Source: Litoditis marina
Taxonomy: Eukaryota; Nematoda; Chromadorea; Rhabditida; Rhabditidae
Direction of reading: 5' to 3'
NCBI GenBank assembly: GCA_964036275.1
Contig: CAXIWQ010000150.1
Span: forward strand, 1 to 64,000
Length of the DNA: 64,000 nt
The position numbers were made by a program, and so were the translations under genes. The notes below the pieces were generated by a model, which searched no databases, was not told where the DNA came from, and was given only the letters and a program-made list of their open reading frames with translations. The number at the start of each line of letters is the position of its first letter. The stretch's first letter is position 1. Of this stretch, positions 12,293-23,143 are shown in pieces.

Positions 12293-14563
12293 CTGGAACC
12301 TTGTCTAACAATACTTTTATTCAGTTTTCTGTATTTGTCGTGTTGAGAATATAGAGATGTCTTGAGTTTTTTGCGGATTTCGGGTGCGATACGTCGTTCA
12401 GTACACGCACGCGAGGGTAAATAGAGTTGTCTTAACATGAACGAATTACTGTAGTGAACTGATGCTCTGGAACCTTCTCTAACAATACTTTTTTTTTCAG
12501 TTTTCTGTAATTGTGGTGTTGAGAATATAGAGATGTCTTGAGGTTTCTGCGAAATTCGGATGCGATACATCAGTCAGTACACGCACGTGAGGGTGAAATA
12601 GAGTTGTCTGAACATGAACGAATTACTGTAGTGAACTGATGCACTGGAACCTTCTCTAACAATACTTTTTATTCAGTTTTCTGTATTTGTGGTGTTGAGA
12701 ATATAAAGATGTCTTGAGGTTTCTGCGGATTTCGGATGCGATACGTTAGTCAGTACACGCACGTGAGGGTGAAATAGAGTTGTCTAAACATGAACGAATT
12801 ACTGTTGTGAACTGATGATCTGGAACCTTGTCTAACAATACTTTATTCAGTTTTCTGTATTTGTGGTGTTGAGAATATAAAGATGTCTGGAGGTTTCTGC
12901 GGATTTCGGATGCGATACGTCAGTCAGTACACGCACGTGAGGGTGAAATAGAGTTGTCTAAACATGAACGAATTACTGTAGTGAACTGATGATCTGGAAC
13001 CTTGTCTAACAATACTTTATTCAGTTTTCTGTATTTGTGGTAATGAGAAGATAAAGATGTCGTGAGGTTTCTGCGGATTCGAATGCGATACGTCGGTCAG
13101 TACACGCACGTGAGGGTGAAATAGAGTTGTCTAAACATGAACGAATTACTGTAGTGAACTGATGCTCTGGAACCTTCTCTAACAATACTTTTATTCAGTT
13201 TTCTGTATTTGTGGTGTTGAGAATATAGAGATGTCTTGAGGTTTCTGCGGATTTCGGATGCGATACGTCGGTCAGTACACGCACGCGAGGGTGAAATACA
13301 GTTGTCTAAACATGAACAAATTACTGTAGTGAACTGATGCTCTGGAACCTTCTCTAACAATACTTTTATTCAGTTTTCTGTATTTGTGGTGTTGAGAATA
13401 TAGAGATGTCTTGAGGTTTCTGCGGATTTCGGATGCGATACGTCGGTCAGTACACGCACGAGAGAGTGAAATAGAGTTGTCTTGACATGAACGAATTACT
13501 GTAGTGAACTGATGCTCTGGAACCTTCTCTAACAATACTTTTATTCAGTTTTCTGTATTTGTGGTGTTGAGAATATAGAGATGTCTTGAGGTTTCTGCGG
13601 ATTTCGGATGCGATACGTCGGTCAGTACACGCACGTGAGGGTGAAATAGAGTTGTCTAAACATGAACGAATTACTGTAGTGAACTGATGATCTGGAACCT
13701 TGTCTAACAATACTTTTATTCAGTTTTCTGTATTTGTGGTAATGAGAAGATAAAGATGTCGTGAGGTTTCTGCGGATTTCGGATGCGATACGTCGGTCAG
13801 TACACGCACGTGAGGGTGAAATAGAGTTGTCTAAACATGAACGAATTATTGTAGTGAACTGATGATCTGGAACCTTGTCTAACAATACTTTTATTCAGTT
13901 TTCTGTATTTGTGGTGATGAGAAGATAAAGATGTCGTGAGGTTTCTACGGTGTTCGGATGCGATACGTCGGTCAGTACACGCACGTGAGGGTGAAATGGA
14001 GTTCTAAACATGAACGAATTACTGTAGTGAACTTATGCTCTGGAACCTTCTCTAACAATACTTTTATTCAGTTTTCTGTATGTGTGGTGTTGAGAATATA
14101 AAGATGTCTTGAGGTTTCTGCGGATTTCGGATGCGATACGTCGATCAGTACACGCACGTGAGGGTGAAATAGAGTTGTCTGAACATGAACGAATTACTGT
14201 AGTGAACTGATGCACTGGAACCTTCTCTAACAATACTTTATTCAGTTTTCTGTATTTGTGGTAATGAGAAGATAAAGATGTCGTGAGGTTTCTGCGGATT
14301 TCGGATGCGATACGTCGGTCAGTACACGCACGTGAGGGTGAAATAGAGTTGTCTAAACATGAACGAATTACTGTAGTGAACTGATGCTCTGAAACCTTCT
14401 CTAACAATACTTTTATTCAGTTTTCTGTATTTGTGGTGTTGAGAATATAGAGATGTCTTGAGGTTACTGCGGATTTCGGATGCGATACGTCGGTCAGTAC
14501 ACGCACGTGAGGGTGAAATAGAGTTGTCTAAACATGAACGAATTACTGTAGTGAACTGATGAT
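12293..14563 (-). repeat. Higher-order block B, copy 2 (2271 bp)
   Basis: Carries every diagnostic variant of copy 1 shifted by 2271 bp, with single-base differences only, such as gagggtaaatag near 12420 against gagggtaaaatag, and ctgcggattcg near 13072 lacking one t. The near identity implies a recent tandem duplication of a 13-monomer unit. Confidence 0.85.
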
Positions 14564-15655
14564 CTGGAACCTTGTCTAACAATACTTTTATTCAGTTTTC
14601 TGTATTTGTGGTAATGAGAAGATAAAGATGTCGTGAGGTTTCTGCGGATTTCGGATGCGATACGTCGGTCAGTACACGCACGTGAGGGTGAAATAGAGTT
14701 GTCTAAACATGAACGAATTACTGTAGTGAACTGATGATCTGGAACCTTGTCTAACAAAACTTTTATTCAGTTTTCTGTATTTGTGGTGATGAGAAGATAA
14801 AGATGTCGTGAGGTTTCTACGGTGTTCGGATGCGATACGTCAGTCAGTACACGCACGTGAGGGTGAAATGGAGTTCTAAACATGAACGAATTACTGTAGT
14901 GAACTTATGCTCTGGAACCTTCTCTAACAATACTTTTATTCAGTTTTCTGTATGTGTGGTGTTGAGAATATAGAGATGTCTTGAGGTTTCTGCGGATTTC
15001 GGATGCGATACGTCGATCAGTACACGCACGTGAGGGTGAAATAGAGTTGTCTAAACATGAACGAATTACTGTAGTAAACTGATGATCTGGAACCTTGTCT
15101 AACAATACTTTTATTCAGTTTTCTGTATTTGTGGTGTTGAGAATATAGAGATGTCTTGAGTTTTTTGCGGATTTCGGGTGCGATACGTCGTTCAGTACAC
15201 GCACGCGAGGGTAAAATAGAGTTGTCTTAACATGAACGAAATACTGTAGTGAACTGATGCTCTGGAACCTTGTCTAACAATACTTTTATTCAGTTTTCTG
15301 TATTTGTGGTGTTGAGAATATAGAGATGTCTTGAGTTTTTTGCGGATTTCGGGTGCGATACGTCGTTCAGTACACGCACGCGAGGGTAAAATAGAGTTGT
15401 CTGAACAAGAACGAATTACTGTAGTGAACTGATGCTCTGGAACCTTCTCTAACAATACTTTTATTCAGTTTTCTGTATTTGTGGTGTTGAGAATATAAAG
15501 ATGTCTTGAGGTTTCTCCGGATTTCGGATGCGATACGTCAGTCAGTACACGCACGTGAGGGTGAAATAGAGTTGTCTGAACATGAACGAATTACTGTAGT
15601 GAACTGATGATCTGGAACCTTGTCTAACAATACTTTTATTCAGTTTTCTGTATTT
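14494..15655 (-). repeat. Higher-order block A, copy 2
   Basis: Repeat of 8900-10062 with the same rare variants. It follows block B copy 2 and precedes another B copy, giving the order A-B-B-A-B. This places a larger repeat of A plus B above the 2271 bp unit. Confidence 0.75.
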
Positions 15656-15779
15656 GTGGTGATGAGAAGATAAAGATGTCGTGAGGTTTCTACGGTGTTC
15701 GGATGCGATACGTCGGTCAGTACACGCACGTGAGGGTGAAATGGAGTTCTAAACATGAACGAATTACTGTAGTGAACTG

Positions 15780-17760
15780 ATGCTCTGGAACCTTCTCTAA
15801 CAATACTTTTTTTCAGTTTTCTGTAATTGTGGTGTTGAGAATATAGAGATGTCTTGAGGTTTCTGCGAAATTCGGATGCGATACATCAGTCAGTACACGC
15901 ACGTGAGGGTGAAATAGAGTTGTCTGAACATGAACGAATTACTGTAGTGAACTGATGCACTGGAACCTTCTCTAACAATACTTTTTATTCAGTTTTCTGT
16001 ATTTGTGGTGTTGAGAATATAAAGATGTCTTGAGGTTTCTGCGGATTTCGGATGCGATACGTTAGTCAGTACACGCACGTGAGGGTGAAATAGAGTTGTC
16101 TAAACATGAACGAATTACTGTAGTGAACTGATGATCTGGAACCTTGTCTAACAATACTTTATTCAGTTTTCTGTATTTGTGGTGTTGAGAATATAAAGAT
16201 GTCTGGAGGTTTCTGCGGATTTCGGATGCGATACGTCAGTCAGTACACGCACGTGAGGGTGAAATAGAGTTGTCTAAACATGAACGAATTACTGTAGTGA
16301 ACTGATGATCTGGAACCTTGTCTAACAATACTTTATTCAGTTTTCTGTATTTGTGGTAATGAGAAGATAAAGATGTCGTGAGGTTTCTGCGGATTTCGAA
16401 TGCGATACGTCGGTCAGTACACGCACGTGAGGGTGAAATAGAGTTGTCTAAACATGAACGAATTACTGTAGTGAACTGATGCTCTGGAACCTTCTCTAAC
16501 AATACTTTTATTCAGTTTTCTGTATTTGTGGTGTTGAGAATATAGAGATGTCTTGAGGTTTCTGCGGATTTCGGATGCGATACGTCGGTCAGTACACGCA
16601 CGCGAGGGTGAAATACAGTTGTCTAAACATGAACAAATTACTGTAGTGAACTGATGCTCTGGAACCTTCTCTAACAATACTTTTATTCAGTTTTCTGTAT
16701 TTGTGGTGTTGAGAATATAGAGATGTCTTGAGGTTTCTGCGGATTTCGGATGCGATACGTCGGTCAGTACACGCACGAGAGAGTGAAATAGAGTTGTCTT
16801 GACATGAACGAATTACTGTAGTGAACTGATGCTCTGGAACCTTCTCTAACAATACTTTTATTCAGTTTTCTGTATTTGTGGTGTTGAGAATATAGAGATG
16901 TCTTGAGGTTTCTGCGGATTTCGGATGCGATACGTCGGTCAGTACACGCACGTGAGGGTGAAATAGAGTTGTCTAAACATGAACGAATTACTGTAGTGAA
17001 CTGATGATCTGGAACCTTGTCTAACAATACTTTTATTCAGTTTTCTGTATTTGTGGTAATGAGAAGATAAAGATGTCGTGAGGTTTCTGCGGATTTCGGA
17101 TGCGATACGTCGGTCAGTACACGCACGTGAGGGTGAAATAGAGTTGTCTAAACATGAACGAATTATTGTAGTGAACTGATGATCTGGAACCTTGTCTAAC
17201 AATACTTTTATTCAGTTTTCTGTATTTGTGGTGATGAGAAGATAAAGATGTCGTGAGGTTTCTACGGTGTTCGGATGCGATACGTCGGTCAGTACACGCA
17301 CGTGAGGGTGAAATGGAGTTCTAAACATGAACGAATTACTGTAGTGAACTTATGCTCTGGAACCTTCTCTAACAATACTTTTATTCAGTTTTCTGTATGT
17401 GTGGTGTTGAGAATATAAAGATGTCTTGAGGTTTCTGCGGATTTCGGATGCGATACGTCGATCAGTACACGCACGTGAGGGTGAAATAGAGTTGTCTGAA
17501 CATGAACGAATTACTGTAGTGAACTGATGCACTGAAACCTTCTCTAACAATACTTTATTCAGTTTTCTGTATTTGTGGTAATGAGAAGATAAAGATGTCG
17601 TGAGGTTTCTGCGGATTTCGGATGCGATACGTCGGTCAGTACACGCACGTGAGGGTGAAATAGAGTTGTCTAAACATGAACGAATTACTGTAGTGAACTG
17701 ATGCTCTGAAACCTTCTCTAACAATACTTTTATTCAGTTTTCTGTATTTGTGGTGTTGAG
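15780..17760 (-). repeat. Higher-order block B, copy 3 (partial)
   Basis: Matches 12463-14443 at an offset of 3317 bp. It includes the T-rich tract (ctttttttcag near 15805), gatacgttagtc, gatgtctggagg, gaacaaatta and cacgagagagtg. It differs at the end, where ctgaaaccttctc appears at 17531. The first part of block B is missing and the preceding monomer is of the ctacggtgttcgg type. Confidence 0.75.
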
Positions 17761-19629
17761 AATATAGAGATGTCTTGAGGTTTCTGCGGATTTCGGATGC
17801 GATACGTCGGTCAGTACACGCACGTGAGGGTGAAATACAGTTGTCTAAACATGAACGAATTACTGTAGTGAACTTATGCTCTGGAACCTTCTCTAACAAT
17901 ACTTTTATTCAGTTTTCTGTATGTGTGGTGTTGAGAATATAGAGATGTCTTGAGGTTTCTGCGGATTTCGGATGCGATACGTCGATCAGTACACGCACGT
18001 GAGGGTGAAATAGAGTTGTCTAAACATGAACGAATTACTGTAGTGAACTGATGATCTGGAACCCTGTCTAACAATACTTTTATTCAGTTTTCTGTATTTG
18101 TGGTGTTGAGAATATAGAGATGTCTTGAGTTTTTTGCGGATTTCGGGTGCGATACGTCGTTCAGTACACGCACGCGAGGGTGAAATAGAGTTGTCTTAAC
18201 ATGAACGAATTACTGTAGTGAACTGATGCTCTGGAACCTTCTCTAACAATACTTTTATTCAGTTTTCTGTATTTGTGGTGTTGAGAATATAAAGATGTCT
18301 TGAGGTTTCTGCGGATTTCGGATGCGATACGTCAGTCAGTACACGCACGTGAGGGTGAAATAGAGTTGACTGAACATGAACGAATTACTGTAGTGAACTG
18401 ATGCACTGGAACCTTCTCTAACAATACTTTTATTCAGTTTTCTGTATTTGTGGTGTTGAGAATATAAAGATGTCTTGAGGTTTCTGCGGATTTCGGATGC
18501 GATACGTCAGTCAGTACACGCACGTGAGGGTGAAATAGAGTTGTCTAAACATGAACGAATTACTGTAGTGAACTGATGCTCTGGAACCATGTCTAACAAT
18601 ACTTTTATTCAGTTTTCTGTATTTGTGGTGATGAGAAGATAAAGATGTCGTGAGGTTTCTACGGTGTTCGGATGCGATACGTCGGTCAGTACACGCACGT
18701 GAGGGTGAAATGGAGTTCTAAACATGAACGAATTACTGTAGTGAACTTATGCTCTGGAACCTTCTCTAACAATACTTTTATTCAGTTTTCTGTATGTGTG
18801 GTGTTGAGAATATAGAGATGTCTTGAGGTTTCTGCGGATTTCGGATGCGATACGTCGATCAGTACACGCACGTGAGGGTGAAATAGAGTTGACTGAACAT
18901 GAACGAATTACTGTAGTGAACTGATGCACTGGAACCTTGTCTAACAATACTTTTATTCAATTTTCTGTATTTGTGGTGTTGAGAATATAGAGATGTCTTG
19001 AGTTTTTTGCGGATTTCGGGTGCGATACGTCGTTCAGTACACGCACGCGAGGGTGAAATAGAGTTGTCTTAACATGAACGAATTACTGTAGTGAACTTAT
19101 GCTCTGGAACCTTCTCTAACAATACTTTTATTCAGTTTTCTGTATTTGTGGTGTTGAGAATATAGAGATGTCTTGAGGTTTCTGCGGAATTCGGATGCGA
19201 TACATCAGTCAGTACACGGAGGTGAGGGTGAAATAGAGTTGTCTGAACATGAACGAATTACTGTAGTGAACTGATGATCTGGAACCTTGTCTAACAATAC
19301 TTTTATTCAGTTTTCTGTATTTGTGGTAATGAGAAGATAAAGATGTCGTGAGGTTTCTACGGTGTTCGGATGCGATACGTCGGTCAGTACACGCACGTGA
19401 GGGTGAAATGGAGTTCTAAACATGAACGAATTACTGTAGTGAACTTATGCTCTGGAACCTTCTCTAACAATACTTTTATTCAGTTTTCTGTATGTGTGGT
19501 GTTGAGAATATAGAGATGTCTTGAGGTTTCTGCGGATTTCGGATGCGATACGTCGATCAGTACACGCACGTGAGGGTGAAATAGAGTTGTCTAAACATGA
19601 ACGAATTACTGTAGTGAACTGATGATCTG

Positions 19630-19807
19630 CTGTGAAAACGCTGGCAGCTTAAAATACCGGAGAAGATGCAGGCTTAAATACTGGTGTTGAATTAGCCTGC
19701 ATCTCCTTATGAATTTCGAAAAGTACAGGCGACATCTGGCTGACCCCGGTATTTTAAGTTGCAAAATTGGTGAGTCCGGTATTTTAAGTTGCAGCGGTTT
19801 TTCAGAG
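19630..19807. mobile_element. MITE-like inverted-repeat element inside satellite 1
   Basis: A 178 bp non-satellite insertion interrupts a monomer. Its ends form imperfect terminal inverted repeats of about 31 bp: ctgtgaaaacgctgg at the left, and at the right the complement of ctctgaaaaaccgctg, both continuing into cttaaaataccgg. The satellite dinucleotide tg flanks it on both sides (19628-19629 and 19808-19809), consistent with a 2 bp target duplication. Inside are a perfect 11 bp inverted repeat (agatgcaggct at 19664-19674 with agcctgcatct at 19694-19704) and two direct copies of ccggtattttaagttgca near the right end. It has no coding capacity, so any mobility would need a transposase from elsewhere. 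I cannot assign a superfamily. Confidence 0.75.
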
Positions 19808-21507
19808 TGGAACATTGTCTAACAATACTTTTATTCAGTTTTCTGTATTTGTGGTGTTGAGAATATAGAGATGTCTTGAGTTTTTTGCGGATTTCGGGTG
19901 CGATACGTCGTTCAGTACACGCACGCGAGGGTGAAATAGAGTTGTCTTAATATGAACGAATTACTGTAGTGAACTGAAGCTCTGGAACCTTCTCTAACAA
20001 TACTTTTGTTCAGTTTTCTGTATTTGTGGTGTTGAGAATATAGAGATGTCTTGAGGTTTCTGCGAAATTCGGATGCGATACGTCAGTCAGTACACGGACA
20101 TGAGGGTGAAATAGAGTTGACTGAACATGAACGAATTACTGTAGTAAACTGATGCACTGGAACCTTCTTTAACAATACTTTTATTCAGTTTTCTGTATTT
20201 GTGGTGTTGAGAATATAAAGATGTCTTGAGGTTTCTGCGGATTTCGGATGCGATACGTCAGTCAGTACACGCACGTGAGGGTGAAATAGAGTTGTCTGAA
20301 CATGAACGAATTACTGTAGTGAACTGATGATCTGGAACCTTGCCTAACAATACTTTATTCAGTTTTCTGTATTTGTGGTGATGAGAAGATAAAGATGTCG
20401 TGAGGTTTCTACGGTGTTCGGATGCGATACGTCGGTCAGTACACGCACGTGAGGGTGAAATGGAGTTCTAAACATGAACGAATTACTGTAGTGAACTTAT
20501 GCTCTGGAACCTTCTCTAACAATACTTTTATTCAGTTTTCTGTATGTGTGGTGTTGAGAATATAGAGATGTCTTGAGGTTTCTGCGGATTTCGGATGCGA
20601 TACGTCGATCAGTACACGCACGTGAGGGTGAAATGGAGTTGTCTAAACATGAACGAATTACTGTAGTGAACTGATGATCTGGAACCTTGTCTAACAATAC
20701 TTTTATTCAGTTTTCTGTATTTGTGGTGTTGAGAATATAGAGATGTCTTGAGTTTTTTGCGGATTTCGGGTGCGATACGTCGTTCAGTACACGCACGCGA
20801 GGGTGAAATAGAGTTGTCTTAACATGAACGAATTACTGTAGTGAACTGATGCTCTGGAACCTTCTCTAACAATACTTTTATTCAGTTTTCTGTATTTGTG
20901 GTGTTGAGAATATAGAGATGTCTTGAGGTTTCTGCGGATTTCGGATGCGATACGTCGATCAGTACACGCACGTGAGGGTGAAATAGAGTTGTCTAAACAT
21001 GAACGAATTACTGTAGTGAACTGATGATCTGGAACCTTGTCTAACAATACTTTTATTCAGTTTTCTGTATTTGTGGTGTTGAGAATATAGAGATGTCTTG
21101 AGTTTTTTGCGGATTTCGGGTGCGATACGTCGGTCAGTACACGCACGTGAGGGTGAAATAGAGTTGTCTAAACATGAACGAATTACTGTAGTGAACTGAT
21201 GATCTGGAACCTTGTCTAACAATACTCTTATTCAGTTTTCTGTATTTGTGGTGATGAGAAGATAAAGATGTCGTGAGGTTTCTACGGTGTTCGGATGCGA
21301 TACGTCGGTCAGTACACGCACGTGAGGGTGAAATGGAGTTCTAAACATGAACGAATTACTGTAGTGAACTTATGCTCTGGAACCTTCTCTAACAATACTT
21401 TTATTCAGTTTTCTGTATGTGTGGTGTTGAGAATATAGAGATGTCTTGAGGTTTCTGCGGATTTCGGATGCGATACGTTGATCAGTACACGCACGTGAGG
21501 GTGAAAT
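19808..21507 (-). repeat. Satellite 1 array between the MITE and the LINE
   Basis: About ten monomers, including copies of the deleted tggagttctaaac type and the T-run ttcgggtgcg type. The monomer split by the MITE resumes at tggaacattgtc, with one substitution from the usual tggaaccttgtc. Single variants not seen elsewhere, such as cttaatatgaacg near 19947 and aacaatactctta near 21219, suggest this part has been homogenised less than the centre of the array. Confidence 0.9.
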
Positions 21508-21533
21508 TTTTTTCACGCACGTGAGGGTGAAAT
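21488..21533 (+). repeat. Short tandem duplication at the LINE 5' junction
   Basis: The satellite segment cacgcacgtgagggtgaaat occurs at 21488-21507 and again at 21514-21533, separated by a run of T. The second copy is followed by more T and then the element leader. Only one copy exists in an uninterrupted monomer, so the extra copy and the T filler were made when the element inserted or its 5' end was repaired. Confidence 0.8.
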
Positions 21534-21590
21534 TTTTCATTCCCACCTCTAGTCTCGCCCTGTGCGGTGACCATTGATTGACCTCTCAAT

Positions 21591-22391
21591 ATGTCAACTT
21601 CCCCTCGTCTGCGTTCTAAAACGCTTTCATCACGAAACTACTCCCACCATTTCAACACTATTCTCAATGAAATCAAAACTTTATCTCAAAAGTTTGATTC
21701 ATTGACCACCAATATTCCCACTATTATCCGTGAAGAGCTGCAATTACGTTCCGACAAGAAGTGCATCGCCATTTATGGACTACCAGAGGACTCAACTGCA
21801 GTTTTCAAGGTGAACCAAGTTCTTTCTCTAGCCTCTCTTACTACCTCTGACTACACCATTTTACACCGTTTGGGAAAGCCTCGCCTCGATGGCTCATTTC
21901 GTCCTTTGAAAGTCAAAATTCACACTGCTATTCCTCGTCTCGTCGATTTGTCTACCGCTATGAAAGCTGATCCATTGATGTCTACTTTTCATGTACGGAA
22001 GTTCGAAAGTTCGGAACAACGAAGGGCCGGATTCCTTGCTCGCCAGGAACGCCGTCGACAAGATGCCATGCCCACCGTTCTTTCCGCTGAACCCGAACCA
22101 ACCGCAACACCCAGTATGGAAACTGGTGAACTACCCGAAGCTGAGTCAACCTTACCTGTTGAGGTACCTAGATCCATTTGTGATGTTTCTGAGAAAGTAA
22201 CAACTGTCGAACCTGCCGTTTGGACGTATGATCATACCTTATGCATTGAGAGAATTCGGGCCCTTCATGAAAGCCACCGTCCTGTTTATGAAATGTACGA
22301 TATTTTTCTCGGTTTACATCCAATAGACCAGCCACTCATTTCTGACAAGTATTTCGAAATGTATAAGTTCCGTCTTCACCTTCCAAAATAA
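21591..22391 (+). CDS. LINE ORF1-like RNA-binding protein, 266 aa
   Basis: An intact frame from ATG to TAA. Residues 19-50 are a plausible short coiled coil. Residues 56-138 resemble the RRM-like fold of LINE ORF1 proteins. CIAIYGLPED (58-67) fits the first strand, LHRLGKPR (91-98) fits the usual rLGk motif, and RPLKVKI (104-110) is the next strand. It is followed by a basic helix, SEQRRAGFLARQERRRQ (141-157). A proline- and acid-rich linker covers about 160-195. The C-terminal 57 residues (210-266) contain several aromatic residues and match nothing I know. In autonomous LINEs, ORF1 coats the RNA and helps target-primed reverse transcription; that role is inferred from the family. There is no CCHC zinc knuckle. 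The first ATG after the leader is used as the start. The intact frame among otherwise non-coding DNA suggests a young insertion. Confidence 0.75.
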   Translation: MSTSPRLRSKTLSSRNYSHHFNTILNEIKTLSQKFDSLTTNIPTIIREELQLRSDKKCIAIYGLPEDSTAVFKVNQVLSLASLTTSDYTILHRLGKPRLDGSFRPLKVKIHTAIPRLVDLSTAMKADPLMSTFHVRKFESSEQRRAGFLARQERRRQDAMPTVLSAEPEPTATPSMETGELPEAESTLPVEVPRSICDVSEKVTTVEPAVWTYDHTLCIERIRALHESHRPVYEMYDIFLGLHPIDQPLISDKYFEMYKFRLHLPK

Positions 22392-22637
22392 TGTTCTGAT
22401 TCTTTAAATCGATCTATTCACGTGTTTTTCATGCCTATTCCCCTAGTTGTGTCTAGACTATGTACTTTGATCTCATGGCCAAAGTCTCTCTTATGACTCT
22501 TATGACTGTTGAGTCATTCTCTGAATGTCGTTCCTTTTATTCCTTTTACCTCTCTTTTTTTATGTCTCTGGAAAGTACTTGTGATGTATTTGTTCCGTTG
22601 CACAAATATGTGTATAAATCAATTCAATTCAATTCAA
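22392..22637 (+). other. 3' untranslated region and CAATT tail of the LINE-derived element
   Basis: This region is T-rich. It contains a near-direct repeat, tcttatgactcttatgactgt (about 22489-22509), and ends in three and a half CAATT units at 22620-22637. There is no AATAAA. A 63-codon frame beginning at 22460 runs through the tail into the satellite and is not credible as a gene. The last ~100 bp would be the part recognised by a partner reverse transcriptase. Confidence 0.65.
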
Positions 22638-23143
22638 ATAGAGTTGTCTAAACATGAACGAATTACTGTAGTGAACTGATGATCTGGAACCTTGTCTAAC
22701 AATACTTTTATTCAGTTTTCTGTATTTGTGGTGTTGAGAATATTAAGATGTCTTGAGTTTTTTGCGGATTTCGGGTGCGATACGTCGTTCAGTACACGCA
22801 CGCGAGGGTGAAATAGAGTTGTCTTAACATGAACGAACTACTGTAGTGAACTGATGCTCTGGAACCTTCTCTAACAATACTTTTATTCAGTTTTCTGTAT
22901 TTGTGGTGTTGAGAATATAGAGATGTCTTGAGGTTTCTGCGAAATTCGGATGCGATACATCAGTCAGTACACGGACGTGAGGGTGAAATAGAGTTGACTG
23001 AACATGAACGAATTACTGTAGTGAACTGATGCACTGGAACCTTCTCTAACAATACTTTTATTTAGTTTTCTGTATTTGTGGTGTTGAGAATATAGAGATG
23101 TCTTGAGTTTTTTGCGGATTTCGGGTGCGATACGTCGTTCAGT
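22638..23143 (-). repeat. Last satellite 1 monomers before satellite 2
   Basis: About three monomers, including one with ttaagatgtc (22743) and one with gaacgaactactg (22833), both private changes. The final monomer is cut after gatacgtcgttcagt, and satellite 2 begins with no spacer. Confidence 0.9.

Larger units (their letters stand above)
4011..19629 (-). repeat. Satellite 1 array, - orientation, with higher-order structure
   Basis: About 89 monomers of ~175 bp. At least three monomer types can be told apart. One has gttgagaatatagagatgtc. A second has aatgagaagataaagatgtc followed by gtgagg. A third has gatgagaagataaag with ctacggtgttcgg and a 3-4 base deletion giving tggagttctaaac. Monomers whose ttgag is followed by a T run and ttcgggtgcgatacgtcgttc form a further variant. 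These types recur in a fixed order, which defines the nested higher-order units listed separately. No gene, and no non-satellite DNA, is visible in this stretch. Confidence 0.95.
21508..22637 (+). mobile_element. ORF1-only non-LTR (LINE-derived) retroelement
   Basis: A 1.13 kb insertion splits a satellite 1 monomer: the array stops at ggtgaaat (21507) and resumes at aaatagagttgtc (from 22636). It holds a leader of about 57 bp, one intact frame (21591-22391), a ~245 bp 3' untranslated region and a (CAATT)n tail at 22620-22637. A 3' end made of short tandem repeats and not poly(A) is typical of CR1/L2- and RTE-like LINEs. The encoded protein has the look of LINE ORF1. There is no endonuclease or reverse transcriptase, so the element is non-autonomous in the manner of mammalian HAL1, or an internally deleted LINE. 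The target duplication is at most the 4 bp aaat, apart from the 5' junction duplication described above. Confidence 0.8.

Noticed and set aside
22460..22651. 63-codon gene after ORF1 in the LINE-derived element
   Set aside because: It lies in the 3' UTR, crosses the CAATT tail and ends in the satellite. It shows no similarity to endonuclease or reverse transcriptase.
1..23143. CENP-B box in satellite 1
   Set aside because: I looked for the core TTCG...A..CGGG pattern with correct spacing. Single ttcg and cggg strings occur, but not together in that arrangement.
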